From positions 1,984,001 to 2,048,000 of the forward strand of contig CAWCQQ010000002.1 of the NCBI GenBank assembly GCA_963797675.1: a DNA stretch of 64,000 nt, given 5' to 3'. This stretch comes from DASQPR01 sp963797675 (lineage in GTDB: Bacteria > Actinomycetota > Actinomycetes > Mycobacteriales > Micromonosporaceae). Shown in pieces: positions 36,555-45,601 of the stretch. Below the pieces are notes generated by a model. The model was given only the letters and a program-made list of their open reading frames with translations, was not told where the DNA came from and did no database searches. Position 1 is the first letter of the stretch. Each line of letters starts with the position of its first letter. The position numbers and the translations under genes were made by a program.

Positions 36555-38474
36555 CTAGGAGCACGTACTCCCGTTGACCTTGAAGGTGGTCGGTGCGTTG
36601 TCGTTACTCGTCCAGGTGCCCTGGAAGCCGAGCGACGTGTTGCCACCCGCGGCGATCGTGGCGTTGTAGGACAGGTTGACCGCGCTCACGGCGGTGCCGC
36701 TCTGCGTGACGGTTGCGTTCCAACCGTTGGTGATCTTCTGATCGCCGGGGAACGTGAACGTCAGTGTCCAGCCGTTGATCGTCGAGGTGCCGGTGTTGTT
36801 AATGACGATCCCGGCGACGAACCCTCCGACCCACTCGCTCTGCGTGCTGTAGACGACGTGGCAGGTCGCGCCGCCACCGCCGGCCGACGCGATCGTCCAG
36901 GTGAACGTCGCGCTGCCCGATGCGCCGGTCGTGTCCCGGACGCTGACCGTGACCGTGGACGTCGCCGCGGTGGTCGGGGTGCCGGAGATCAGGCCGGCCG
37001 TGCTGATGGACAGACCCGCGGGAAGCCCGGTTGCCGAGTACGTCAACGTCTGACCGGACGCCGAGTCGGTGGCGTGGACCTGCACGCTGGCCGCGATGCC
37101 GACGGTGCCGGACTGCGTACCCGGGTTCGTCACCGTGACCGTGTTGCTGCCGGTACCGTTAATCGTCCAGGTCAGGGCCGCGGTGCCGGACGCGCCGGTG
37201 GTGTCGGTGGCCTTGATCGTGACGCTGGATGTAGCGGCCGTGGTCGGTGTGCCGGAAATCAGGCCGCTACTGGCGTTGATGGCCAGGCCGGCCGGTAGTC
37301 CGGTTGCCGAGTACGTCAGCGTCTGCCCCGTCGCCGAGTCGGTGGCGTGAACCTGCACGCTGGCCGCAGTGCCGACAGTGCCGGTCTGCGTGCCCGGGTT
37401 CGTCACCGTGACCGTGTTCCCGGTGCTGCTTCCGCCAAGAGCGGCCAACACCGAGGTGTACGCGGGCTTCGGCTGGTAGTTGTTGTCGTACATGGTGGCC
37501 GCACCGAAGCCGGAGAAGGCGCCGGGGATCCACGAGTCCGCGTCGCCGACACCCCACTGGGTAACGCCGACACACCGCGAAACGGCGAGGCAGTCATTTA
37601 CCACGGCAGCGAATTCGGAAGCCTGCTGCGTCAGGTTCGCCGAGGTTGCCGGCAGCTGGATCCGATCGTCCAACTCGGTCACCGCGACGTCGAGGCCGAG
37701 CGCCGCGAAGCGAGCCATGTTGGACTGCATCGTCGACGGGACCTGCCCGAGGATGAAGTGGCTCTCGAAGCCGATGCCGTTGAGCGGTACTCCCGCCGCC
37801 AGCAGCGACTGGGCCAGACTGAACATCGCGTTGCTCTTCGCGCCGGTGGCTTCGATGTTGTAGTCGTTGAGGTAGAGCTTGGCGTTCGGATCGGCGGCGT
37901 GCGCCGTACGTAGGGCGTCGGCGATGTAGCCGGAGCCGCCGAAGGCGTTGTAGAACACGTCCTGGCGGAGCGTGCCGTCGTCGTTGAACGGTTCGTTGAC
38001 GACGTCCCACGAGTAGACCTGACCCTTGTAGTGGGTCGCCTCGGTGGTGATGTGCGTTTCCATGGCCGCCTGCACCTGGTTCAGCGGCAGACTGGTCACC
38101 CACGACGGCAGTTGGCTGTGCCAGACCAGGTTGTGTCCGCGTACCCGGTCGCTGTGGGCCTGGGCGAAAGCGACGATCTGATCGCCCGGGCCGAAGTTGA
38201 ACGTGCCGTTGGACGGCTCGGTGGTGTCCCACTTCATTTCGTTGCCCGGGGTCACCATGTCGAACTGGGCGCCTGCGACGGCGGTGAGTGTCGAATTGCT
38301 CAGGTTGCCCTGGGTGAGTGCGGTGCCGAAGTAGATGTTCTTCGCTTCGGCCGCCGCACGCAGCGTGGTCGCCGCGTTGGCCGGTGCCACAACGGCGGCC
38401 GAGATCCCGACCGTGAGCGCGACCATGATGCACGCTCGGCCGAGCAGGTAACGAGTGGAGCGTTTGCCTCGCAT
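36555..38474 (-). CDS. Secreted endo-1,4-beta-xylanase GH10 with two Ig-like domains and CBM2
   Basis: 639 residues. The signal peptide ends near PANAA. The GH10 catalytic domain fills about residues 37-345: TPGNEMKWDTTEP, HNLVWHSQLPSW, acid/base Glu161 in DVVNEP, nucleophile Glu267 in TELDD, TQWGVGDADSW. Two nearly identical 90-residue Ig-like modules of the He_PIG type follow. The C-terminal CBM2 (CHVVYSTQSEWVGGFVAGIVI, WTLTFTF, NGWN) has terminal cysteines and aromatic binding residues. It should cut xylan outside the cell. The AT-rich leader contains a TTGACA on the coding strand (38540-38545). It lies next to an acetylxylan esterase-GH3-lacI operon. Confidence 0.93.
   Translation of the reverse strand: MRGKRSTRYLLGRACIMVALTVGISAAVVAPANAATTLRAAAEAKNIYFGTALTQGNLSNSTLTAVAGAQFDMVTPGNEMKWDTTEPSNGTFNFGPGDQIVAFAQAHSDRVRGHNLVWHSQLPSWVTSLPLNQVQAAMETHITTEATHYKGQVYSWDVVNEPFNDDGTLRQDVFYNAFGGSGYIADALRTAHAADPNAKLYLNDYNIEATGAKSNAMFSLAQSLLAAGVPLNGIGFESHFILGQVPSTMQSNMARFAALGLDVAVTELDDRIQLPATSANLTQQASEFAAVVNDCLAVSRCVGVTQWGVGDADSWIPGAFSGFGAATMYDNNYQPKPAYTSVLAALGGSSTGNTVTVTNPGTQTGTVGTAASVQVHATDSATGQTLTYSATGLPAGLAINASSGLISGTPTTAATSSVTIKATDTTGASGTAALTWTINGTGSNTVTVTNPGTQSGTVGIAASVQVHATDSASGQTLTYSATGLPAGLSISTAGLISGTPTTAATSTVTVSVRDTTGASGSATFTWTIASAGGGGATCHVVYSTQSEWVGGFVAGIVINNTGTSTINGWTLTFTFPGDQKITNGWNATVTQSGTAVSAVNLSYNATIAAGGNTSLGFQGTWTSNDNAPTTFKVNGSTCS
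36890..37418 (-). repeat. Tandem duplication encoding two Ig-like modules of the xylanase
   Basis: The stretch starting at 37418 (NTVTVTNPGTQTG...) and that starting at 37145 (NTVTVTNPGTQSG...) are offset by 273 bp and encode nearly the same 90 residues, including GLPAGL and ISGTPTTAATS. The high identity points to recent duplication or ongoing gene conversion. Confidence 0.85.
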
Positions 38475-38626
38475 GATTGATCCCTTCCGGATATTTACGA
38501 GATATAGATATATGGAAGGAAATACAGTAAACTTATGGATGTCAATGAACGGCGCTGGCCTCGGCCTGCGGTGATGGCGCTCTAGCTCGGTAAACTGCTC
38601 TCGGCGGGGGAGCGCGGCGGTGAAAC

Positions 38627-39628
38627 TTACATGGATGTTCCGGCTTTCGTTGCGCCGCCAATCACGTCCGGAAGCCAGGCCAGCTGAGCCGAGCGCTGGA
38701 ACGCCTCGCCACCCTCGTGATCATTGAATTCGTACACGACGATGTCCTTGACGCCGCCGTAGGCGTGGTAGGCGCCGAAGACCGTGGACGGCGGGCAGGT
38801 CTCGTCCATCAGGGCGACGGAGAACAGCGCCGGCGCGGTCGCCTGCCGCGCCAAGACGGCACCGTCGAAGTAGCTGAGCGTGTGGAATACCTGCTCGTCG
38901 CGGCCTCGATGCGCCTTCAGATAGCGGGCGATCTCGGCGTACGGGTCGGCTGCCGCGATCCGCGCCGCTCTCGGAAAGTCGCACAGGAACGGCACGTCCG
39001 GCATGAGCCCGGCGATCTGATCGGCGAGGGCCGCGACCGCGATCGCGATGCCGCCGCCCTGACTCCCTCCGGTGACCGCGATGCGGTCGGCGTCGACCAG
39101 GGGGTGGGAACGCAGCACGTCGAGGGCGCGTACCGCGTCGACGTAGACACGGCGGTAGAAATAGTCGTGCGGATCGTCGATGCCACGGGTGAGAAAGCCG
39201 GCCTGGGACGGGCCGGCACCGACCGGGTCGCCGGTGTCTCCGACCGTCCATCCGCTGCCCTGGCCGCGGGTGTCGACGACCAGGTGGGCATAGCCGGCAC
39301 AGGCCCAGAAGGTGTGTTCATGGGACAGGCCACGGCCGCCGTTGTATCCCTGGAACTGCACGACCGCAGGCAGCTTCCCACCGTCGCGTAGCCGCCGGGC
39401 CGGCAGATGTAGCCATCCTCGGATCGGATGCCCGCCGAAGCCACGGAACGTCAGGTCATATGTCTCGACCGCGATGAGACCCGACTGTACGGGGGTGAAC
39501 GTGGGGTCGAGTTCGTACGCTCCTGCCTCGGCAAGTGTCGCGTGCCAAAACGTGTCCAGGTCCGATGGTGCTACGACATCGGATGTGTAGCTGCGCAGTT
39601 CGGCCAGCGAGAGATCCAGCTGTGGCAT
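38627..39628 (-). CDS. Acetylxylan esterase (AXE1/cephalosporin-C deacetylase family)
   Basis: 333 residues, no signal peptide. The start ATG overlaps the GH3 stop as TGATG. Family markers: MPQLDLSLAELRSYTSDVVAPSDLDTFW at the N-terminus, VQFQGYNGGRG, VDTRGQGSGW, nucleophile Ser in VTGGSQGGG, Asp in MDETCPPST and His in FNDHEGG. These enzymes deacetylate xylo-oligosaccharides. Cytoplasmic location fits action on imported acetylated oligomers after secreted xylanases. It is the last gene of the lacI-GH3-esterase operon. Confidence 0.9.
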   Translation of the reverse strand: MPQLDLSLAELRSYTSDVVAPSDLDTFWHATLAEAGAYELDPTFTPVQSGLIAVETYDLTFRGFGGHPIRGWLHLPARRLRDGGKLPAVVQFQGYNGGRGLSHEHTFWACAGYAHLVVDTRGQGSGWTVGDTGDPVGAGPSQAGFLTRGIDDPHDYFYRRVYVDAVRALDVLRSHPLVDADRIAVTGGSQGGGIAIAVAALADQIAGLMPDVPFLCDFPRAARIAAADPYAEIARYLKAHRGRDEQVFHTLSYFDGAVLARQATAPALFSVALMDETCPPSTVFGAYHAYGGVKDIVVYEFNDHEGGEAFQRSAQLAWLPDVIGGATKAGTSM

Positions 39629-41967
39629 CAGCGAGGACCCCAGGACTCGACGGTGATCCCCGGGGCCAGGGTCCGATCGAATCCGATCTCCCGTCGTACG
39701 CCGACCAGCGACAGTTCGACCACCTCGCGGATGTCCGCGCTCGACGAGCCGATCCGCAGGTCGACGCGGCCGGGCTCGACGATCCGGGTTCCGGTGCGGC
39801 CGGTGAACGAGGTCAGGTCGGCATGCAGCACGAACGTCACTCGAGCGTGTTCGCCCGGTGCCAGATCGGTACGGGCCGCCGCGATCATCTGCTGCACCGG
39901 CCGGACGACCTCGGCGGCCGGGTCGTGCAGGTACACCTGGACGACCTCGCTGCTGGCGCGGTCCGTGTCGTTCCGGAGCGTCACCGTGATTTCGCAGGCG
40001 CCGTCCACCGGCCACTCGACTGGCGAGACCCGATCGACGCCGGACCAGGTCAGCGGCGCGTACGACAGCCCGTGTCCAAAGGGGAACAGCGGTGTCGGGT
40101 CGATCGAGCTGACGCCGCTGCGCTGCCCGAGCCGTGCGCCGAGGTACGTTCCGGGCTGGGTGGCACCGGCGGATGGAAAGCCGACCGGCAGCCGACCCGA
40201 CGGGTTGATCCGGCCGGCCAGGATATCGGCGAGCGCCGGGCCGCCCTCTTCGCCCGGGAAGAAGCCGCATACGACGGCGGCCAGCCGGGACAGTTGGCGA
40301 GACAGCTCGTACGGTCGGCCGACGAGCAGGACGAGGACCACCGGCGTACCGGTCGCGATCAGGGCTTCGAGCAGTTCTTCCTGGCGACCCGGCAGCCGCA
40401 GGTCGGCCGCGTCGCACCCCTCGCCGGAGGTGCCGCCGCCGAACAGACCCGCCTGATCTCCGAGGACCGCGATACAGACATCGGCGGTGGCAGCTTGTTC
40501 GGCCGCGCCGGCGATGCCGGCGTCGTCGCCGCCGAGCACGGGACATCCCTGGGCGTAGCTGACCCGGTAGCCGGCCGGGTGGCTGCGCAACGCCTCGACC
40601 ACGGTGGGGATATCGACGCCGATGGCAACGTCGGGATGATGGACACCGACGTGCATGGGGAACGAGTAGCAGCCGAGCATGGCGCGTGGATCATCGGCGC
40701 GCGGCCCGATCACCGCGACGCGCTGCCCGTCGGCCAGCGGCAGAACACCGTCGTTGGCCAGCAGGACGATTCCCCGTTGGGCCAGTTCGCGGGCGACCGT
40801 ACGCGATTCGGCGTCGTCGAGGGTCAGGTGCACGTCGGTCAACGCCGCAGGCTCCGGCGACCACTGTGGATCGAGCATGCCCAGGTCGCACTTCTGCCGG
40901 AGAACCCGTTCCAGAGCGCGATCGACGTGCGCCTCGTCGATATCGCCGCGGAGGACCGCTTCGCGCAGCGGATCGCCGTAGCAGTTCACCGTCGGCAGTT
41001 CCACGTCGATGCCGGCTTCGAGTGCCGCGTGCGCGGATGCGGCGGGACTGTCGGCCACGCCGTGCAGCGTTTGCAGGAACGTCACGGCGAAGTAATCGGA
41101 CACCACGGTGCCGGTGAACCCGAGCGATCCGCGGAGCAGCCCGGTCAGAATCTCCGGAGATCCGGCGACGGGTACCCCGTCGATGTCGGTGTAGGAGTTC
41201 ATCACGGATCTGGCACCGGCTCGCAGGGCCATCTCGAACGGCGGCAGGAACACATCCGCCAGTTCCCGGGCGCCGATCGACACGGGCGCGAGGTTGCGGG
41301 CGCCGCGCGACGCGGAGTATCCGAAGAAGTGTTTCAGCGTGGCGACGATGCCGCTGGTCTCCAGCCCGCGCACGTACGCGCTGCCGATCGTGCCGACCAG
41401 GTACGGATCCTCACCCATGGTCTCCTCGACGCGGCCCCACCGCAGGTCGCGGACGACATCGAGGACCGGGGCGAGCCCCTGGTGCACACCGATGCTGCGC
41501 ATCGCCGAGCCGATGGACCGGGTCATGCGCTCCACCAGCGCCGGGTCGAAGCTCGCGGCCCAGCACAACGGTGACGGAAAGGCGGTCGCGGTCCACGCGG
41601 CGAGACCGGTGAGGCACTCTTCGTGCACCAGCGCGGGGAGGCCGAATCGTCCGGCATCCATGATCTGGCGCTGCGTACGAGCCAGTCCTCGCGCCCCGGT
41701 CATCGGAGCGACCGGCACTGTCCCGAACGGTCGGGTGAGCTGGCCGATACCTGCTTTGACCAGTTCATTCCAGTCCAGCGACCCGACCAGTTCGTGTTGG
41801 TGCGGTGCCACCTCCCCGCCGGTGGCGTCCATGCCGACCCAGACGCCGTACAGCTGCGCGACCTTCTCGGCCAACGTCATCTGTCCGATCAGGTCGGCAA
41901 CCCGCTCCGCCACCGGCCGCGCAGGGTCACGCCAAGGCTCTGTCGACGGGTCGGCATCAGGCTCCAT
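39628..41967 (-). CDS. Glycoside hydrolase family 3 beta-xylosidase/beta-glucosidase
   Basis: 779 residues from ATG 41967 (GGGGAC upstream); a GTG at 41988 overlapping the lacI stop as GTGA is possible. It has the GH3 N-terminal barrel (TLAEKVAQLYG, ARTQRQIMDAGRFGLPALVHEE), catalytic nucleophile Asp291 in VSDYF, the C-terminal alpha/beta sandwich (VLPLADGQRVAVIGPRA) and a fibronectin III-like end. No signal peptide. Context with xylanases and acetylxylan esterase makes beta-xylosidase the best guess; glucosidase or arabinosidase activity cannot be excluded. Its stop overlaps the esterase start. Confidence 0.9.
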   Translation of the reverse strand: MEPDADPSTEPWRDPARPVAERVADLIGQMTLAEKVAQLYGVWVGMDATGGEVAPHQHELVGSLDWNELVKAGIGQLTRPFGTVPVAPMTGARGLARTQRQIMDAGRFGLPALVHEECLTGLAAWTATAFPSPLCWAASFDPALVERMTRSIGSAMRSIGVHQGLAPVLDVVRDLRWGRVEETMGEDPYLVGTIGSAYVRGLETSGIVATLKHFFGYSASRGARNLAPVSIGARELADVFLPPFEMALRAGARSVMNSYTDIDGVPVAGSPEILTGLLRGSLGFTGTVVSDYFAVTFLQTLHGVADSPAASAHAALEAGIDVELPTVNCYGDPLREAVLRGDIDEAHVDRALERVLRQKCDLGMLDPQWSPEPAALTDVHLTLDDAESRTVARELAQRGIVLLANDGVLPLADGQRVAVIGPRADDPRAMLGCYSFPMHVGVHHPDVAIGVDIPTVVEALRSHPAGYRVSYAQGCPVLGGDDAGIAGAAEQAATADVCIAVLGDQAGLFGGGTSGEGCDAADLRLPGRQEELLEALIATGTPVVLVLLVGRPYELSRQLSRLAAVVCGFFPGEEGGPALADILAGRINPSGRLPVGFPSAGATQPGTYLGARLGQRSGVSSIDPTPLFPFGHGLSYAPLTWSGVDRVSPVEWPVDGACEITVTLRNDTDRASSEVVQVYLHDPAAEVVRPVQQMIAAARTDLAPGEHARVTFVLHADLTSFTGRTGTRIVEPGRVDLRIGSSSADIREVVELSLVGVRREIGFDRTLAPGITVESWGPR

Positions 41968-41984
41968 GGTGTCCCCAATCGTCG

Positions 41985-43004
41985 TCACGATGCGGTGCGC
42001 CCGACGGCGCGAGTGGTCTGGCGTAGCACGAGCCGAGTGGCCAACCGGATGTGGTTGCTCTCCACCCGTTCATCGCGGATCAGGTGAATGAGGAGTTCCA
42101 TCGCGCGCTGGCCCATCTGGCGGATGGGCTGTTCGACCGTGGTCAGTGGCGGCGTGGCGAGTGCCGACTCGGGTACGTTGTCGAAACCCACCAGCGACAG
42201 ATCTTCGGGCACCCGGATCCCCAGATCAGCCGCTGCCTGCATGGCGGTGATCGCGGAGAGGTCGTTGGCGGCGAAGATCGCTGTGGGCCGGTCGGGCAGG
42301 GCCAGCAGGCGGTGGGCCGCGTGCCGAGCGACATCGGGGTCGAATGCACCGAACTGGATGAGTCCCTCATCAATGGCTATCCCAGCCGCGGTCAGGGCAT
42401 CGCGGTAACCGCTCTCGCGCAACTGTGCGGACTGCAGGTCGGGGCGTCCGGTGATCATGCCGATCCGATGGTGTCCGAGGTCGAGTAGGTGACCGACGCC
42501 GAGGCGGGCGCCGTACCAGTTGTCGGAGTCGACGGTCGGCATCGCGGATGGCCCGGTGTGCGGGTCGACCGCCACGATCGGCGCACCATAGTTGACATCC
42601 GTGACCGTCGGCGTCACCAGCACGGCACCGTCGATGAGTGTGCCGGACAGTCGCGACAGGTAGCGCCGTTCCCAGCCGACGTGTTCGCCGACGCGACCAC
42701 CGGCCGAGTAGACGACCAGTTCGAAGCCGGTGCCTCGGATGGCGTCGGCCGCTCCCTTGAGCACCTCGGTGCTGAACGGTTCGAAGTCCGCGACCAGCAC
42801 ACCGATCACGTTCGTCTGGTGATTACGCAGGCTCTGCGCGGCGAGGCTGGCTTCGTATCCGAGGTCGTCGATCGCGTGCTGAACCCGATGAATGGTCCCG
42901 ACCGCGACCCCGTACCGCCCGTTGATGACCTTCGAGACGGTCGCGACCGAGACCTCAGCCTTGTCCGCCACGTCGCGGATGGTGACCCGGCGGAAAGGAT
43001 TCAT
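41985..43004 (-). CDS. LacI family transcriptional regulator
   Basis: 339 residues from ATG 43004. The LacI helix-turn-helix is at the N-terminus (VTIRDVADKAEVSVATVSKVINGRYGV) followed by the hinge helix ASLAAQSLRNHQT and a periplasmic-binding-like ligand domain ending in the VGFDNVP and TTVEQP motifs. It is the first gene of the operon with GH3 and esterase, and so probably senses a xylo-oligosaccharide. The 20-bp palindrome 20 nt upstream matches a LacI-type operator with central CG, implying autoregulation. Confidence 0.92.
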   Translation of the reverse strand: MNPFRRVTIRDVADKAEVSVATVSKVINGRYGVAVGTIHRVQHAIDDLGYEASLAAQSLRNHQTNVIGVLVADFEPFSTEVLKGAADAIRGTGFELVVYSAGGRVGEHVGWERRYLSRLSGTLIDGAVLVTPTVTDVNYGAPIVAVDPHTGPSAMPTVDSDNWYGARLGVGHLLDLGHHRIGMITGRPDLQSAQLRESGYRDALTAAGIAIDEGLIQFGAFDPDVARHAAHRLLALPDRPTAIFAANDLSAITAMQAAADLGIRVPEDLSLVGFDNVPESALATPPLTTVEQPIRQMGQRAMELLIHLIRDERVESNHIRLATRLVLRQTTRAVGRTAS

Positions 43005-43024
43005 GTCGGTAGCGTAACGGTGGA

Positions 43025-43044
43025 AAACGTTATCGACAACGATT
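43025..43044. promoter_or_regulatory. LacI-type operator in front of lacI operon
   Basis: AAACGTTATCGACAACGATT: the 10-bp halves match at 8 positions, with the central CG typical of LacI/GalR operators. It is centred about 30 nt upstream of the lacI start and could also affect the divergent side. Confidence 0.6.
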
Positions 43045-43180
43045 GACATGAGCCGGACACATGGGCGATGGTCGTCGTTGCTATGACATTGGCCACAACG
43101 GATGTGGACGCTAATGCGCGCATGGGACCCCACAGCACCCCACCGCTGGGACCGCCATCCTCGGACAGGGAGCGGACGAA

Positions 43181-43369
43181 ATGCATAGAACCACGTGCTT
43201 GGCCGCGGTCGCGTGTCTGTTGATGGTCGCGTGATCCTGCGCCCGTTTTCCCGCTGGTTGTTCTTCGTCGCCGCGGAACGCCGCATCGTCGGTGCACTCT
43301 CCGGTGCCGTCAAGGGCTAGCAGCACATCCGAGTCGAGTCCACCGTCCCTCCGAAGGAGTCCTCTATGA
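43181..43369 (+). pseudogene. Small lipoprotein ORF with TGA at the lipobox cysteine position
   Basis: GGGAG nine nt before ATG 43181 leads to MHRTTCLAAVACLLMVA, a convincing lipoprotein signal peptide. The next codon, where the invariant lipobox Cys (TGC/TGT) should stand, is TGA (43232-43234). The same frame then stays open for 44 codons (SCARFPAGCSSSP...) and ends in a TGA overlapping the next ATG (ATGA), the start of the second xylanase. One base change TGA to TGC would make a 62-residue lipoprotein coupled to the xylanase. Most likely a nonsense mutation or an error. Besides this ORF and the lacI operator, the 361-nt gap 43005-43365 shows nothing else clear. Confidence 0.4.
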
Positions 43370-44520
43370 AAGTCCGCCGTCTGATTATCACGAGCGTCGC
43401 GATCATGGCCGTCGTCTTGGCCGTCGGTGCCGCAGCAAACGCCGTCACATCCTCCGGATCCAGTGCAAATCACAAATTCCGGCCGCCGGCGAATTCACTC
43501 CGCTCGTTGGCGGCGCCGACCGGCCTCCGGATCGGTAGCGCGATCATTCCGTTCGACCTCGACACCCCCGCGTACGCCCAGGTGGCCGGCGACCAGTTCT
43601 CCGTGGTCACGCCCGGCAACGAGATGAAATGGCAGGTCGTCGAGCCCACTCAGGGAACCTACGACTGGTCCGGCGGCGACCGCCTGGTCGCGTTCGCCCA
43701 ACAGCACGATCAGCTGGTACGCGGCCATACGCTGCTGTGGCACAACCAGCTGCCGACGTGGCTGACCGACGGCGTCACCAACGGCACCATCAACAACGCG
43801 CAACTACTGGCGCTGTTGCACAAGCACATCACCGACGAGGTCACCCACTTCAAAGGCAAGATCTGGCAGTGGGACGTCGCGAACGAGTTCTTCACCGACA
43901 GCGACCCGTCGACCATCAACCCGAACGACTTCTGGATCTCCCACCTGGGCACCGGCGTCATTGCCGACGCATTCCGCTGGGCCCACCAGGCCGACCCGAA
44001 GGCGCTGCTGTTCTACAACGACTACAACATCGCCGGCGAGGACGGCAACAACGCCAAGAGCGACGCGGTGTACGCCTTTGTGCAGCAGCTGATCGCACAG
44101 GGCGTGCCCATCAACGGTGTCGGCGACCAGGGACACCTCGACACCCAGTACGGCTTCTCCGGCGCCAGAATGGAACAGGACCTCGCACGCTACGCCGGCC
44201 TGGGCCTGAAGGTCGCCATCACCGAAGCCGACGTGCGTACGTTCGTCAACAACGCCACCGATCAGGTCCCGACCGACCAGCTGTCCACCTTCGCCCAGCC
44301 GTTCGAGTTCTCCGAAATGCTCCAGGCCTGCCTCGCCGTCCGAGCATGCATCTCCTTCACCGCATGGGGATTCGGCGACAGCGACTCCTGGGTTCCCGGG
44401 TTCTTCATCGGGGAGGGCTACGCAACGCTCTATGACGTCAACCTCAACCCGAAGCAGGCGTACACCACTCTGCAGGATGACCTGGCGCTCGCCGCGCATG
44501 GCGCGCCCAAGCGCAACTGA
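43366..44520 (+). CDS. Secreted GH10 xylanase, single domain
   Basis: 384 residues. GAAGGAG five nt upstream of the ATG. The signal peptide MKVRRLIITSVAIMAVVLAVGAAANA is followed by a short linker and a complete GH10 barrel: TPGNEMKWQVVEP, GHTLLWHNQLPTW, acid/base Glu174 in DVANEFF, nucleophile Glu287 in ITEADV, FTAWGFGDSDSW. No carbohydrate-binding module. The acid/base context is NEF instead of the usual NEP. It differs enough from the first GH10 in this window to have a different substrate preference, perhaps soluble or branched xylan. It is divergent from lacI; a perfect terminator hairpin follows. Confidence 0.92.
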   Translation: MKVRRLIITSVAIMAVVLAVGAAANAVTSSGSSANHKFRPPANSLRSLAAPTGLRIGSAIIPFDLDTPAYAQVAGDQFSVVTPGNEMKWQVVEPTQGTYDWSGGDRLVAFAQQHDQLVRGHTLLWHNQLPTWLTDGVTNGTINNAQLLALLHKHITDEVTHFKGKIWQWDVANEFFTDSDPSTINPNDFWISHLGTGVIADAFRWAHQADPKALLFYNDYNIAGEDGNNAKSDAVYAFVQQLIAQGVPINGVGDQGHLDTQYGFSGARMEQDLARYAGLGLKVAITEADVRTFVNNATDQVPTDQLSTFAQPFEFSEMLQACLAVRACISFTAWGFGDSDSWVPGFFIGEGYATLYDVNLNPKQAYTTLQDDLALAAHGAPKRN

Positions 44521-44554
44521 GCACGCGCTCGCTGATCGCGGCTTCACCACGAGT

Positions 44555-44586
44555 CCCGAGGGCTCCGCACTTGCGGAGCCCTCGGG
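44555..44586. terminator. Perfect hairpin terminator after second xylanase
   Basis: CCCGAGGGCTCCGC-ACTT-GCGGAGCCCTCGGG: perfect 14-bp stem, 4-nt loop, 34 nt after the stop codon and before the convergent GNAT gene; no T-run. Confidence 0.85.
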
Positions 44587-44604
44587 CGGGTCGGAGGGCC
44601 ACGG

Positions 44605-45546
44605 TCACGGCAGCGTCCTGGCGTAGGAGACGAACTCGGACACCACGCCGAATCCGGCGCGCTCGTAGATCGCCACCGCTCCGGTCGGATTGCTCGCATC
44701 GACGTTCAGCCGGGCCGAGGACCTGCCGGCCGCCCGACCGGCTGCGAGCACGTCGACCAGCAGCGCCGAGGCGAGCCCACACCCGCGCCAGGCCTGCCGG
44801 GTACCGACGACGTTCACGGACACGCTGTCCCCGGTCGGCTCGTCGTAGCACAGCACGAACGCGGCGATCTCCGCGCCGGCGTACGCGATCCGGGACAGAT
44901 CCGGACGGAACATTTCCGAGTCCAGCGTGTGCTGCCGCCACCGCGCGAGGTCCTGCGGCTCGAAGCCGAAGTGCTGTGCGAATGATTCCTGGTGTGCCCG
45001 ATGGAGCGCGGCCGGGTCGACGCCTGCCGCCGTGTCCACCCGGATGCCGTCCGGGTACTCCGCCACATCGGCACGGGCGCCGGCCGTGAGCGGAGCTTCC
45101 ATCCCGAACCAGTGTCGGACCGGTGTGAAGCCGAACCTCCGGTAGAGGCGCTCGGCGGCGACGTCCCCGCGCAGCGCACCGACGCGGACCGTCCACGCGG
45201 TGTCCGGCGCGGTCCGCTCGTGGAGTTGCGCGATCCGCTCCGACTGCCAGGTCATGAACCCGCGGCCGATGCCACGGCCGCGCCAGTCCGGATGGACCGC
45301 ACCATTCGTACGCGCATCGACACCACCAGCGGAAGGCGGGCAGACCAGCGCGTATCCGACCACCACGCCGTCGCCGTCGATCGCCAGGCGCGTTCCCAAT
45401 GCCGGATCATCGACGTGGCGGATCCATTCCTCGATATCGTGGGCGCTGAACAGCGGCGGGCCACCGAAATGAACTTCGAGTTCGTTCGCGAGCGCCGCGA
45501 CGGCCGCGGCGTCGGCGGGGACATAGGTGCGGAACGTAGCGGTCAT
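44605..45546 (-). CDS. Tandem GNAT-domain N-acetyltransferase
   Basis: 313 residues with two GNAT halves. The first (residues 1-150) ends in RGRGIGRGFMTWQSERIA with the acetyl-CoA loop RGRGIG; the second has VVGTRQAWRGCGLASALLVDVL (RGCGLA) and the final NPTGAVAIYERAGF motif typical of functional GNATs. Two-domain GNATs in actinomycetes include mycothiol synthase MshD, but the MshD signature is not clear enough for that name. Acceptor unknown. It is convergent with the xylanase gene. Confidence 0.82.
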   Translation of the reverse strand: MTATFRTYVPADAAAVAALANELEVHFGGPPLFSAHDIEEWIRHVDDPALGTRLAIDGDGVVVGYALVCPPSAGGVDARTNGAVHPDWRGRGIGRGFMTWQSERIAQLHERTAPDTAWTVRVGALRGDVAAERLYRRFGFTPVRHWFGMEAPLTAGARADVAEYPDGIRVDTAAGVDPAALHRAHQESFAQHFGFEPQDLARWRQHTLDSEMFRPDLSRIAYAGAEIAAFVLCYDEPTGDSVSVNVVGTRQAWRGCGLASALLVDVLAAGRAAGRSSARLNVDASNPTGAVAIYERAGFGVVSEFVSYARTLP

Positions 45547-45601
45547 TCCTCGACCCTAGGCGCGCCGTCGAGCCGTTTTCGCGCCGAAGGCACCGCGTGA
45601 A

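Noticed and set aside
43232..43234. TGA read as selenocysteine in a lipoprotein
   Set aside because: No selenocysteine machinery or convincing SECIS hairpin is visible, and Sec at a lipobox has no precedent I know; kept only as an oddity.
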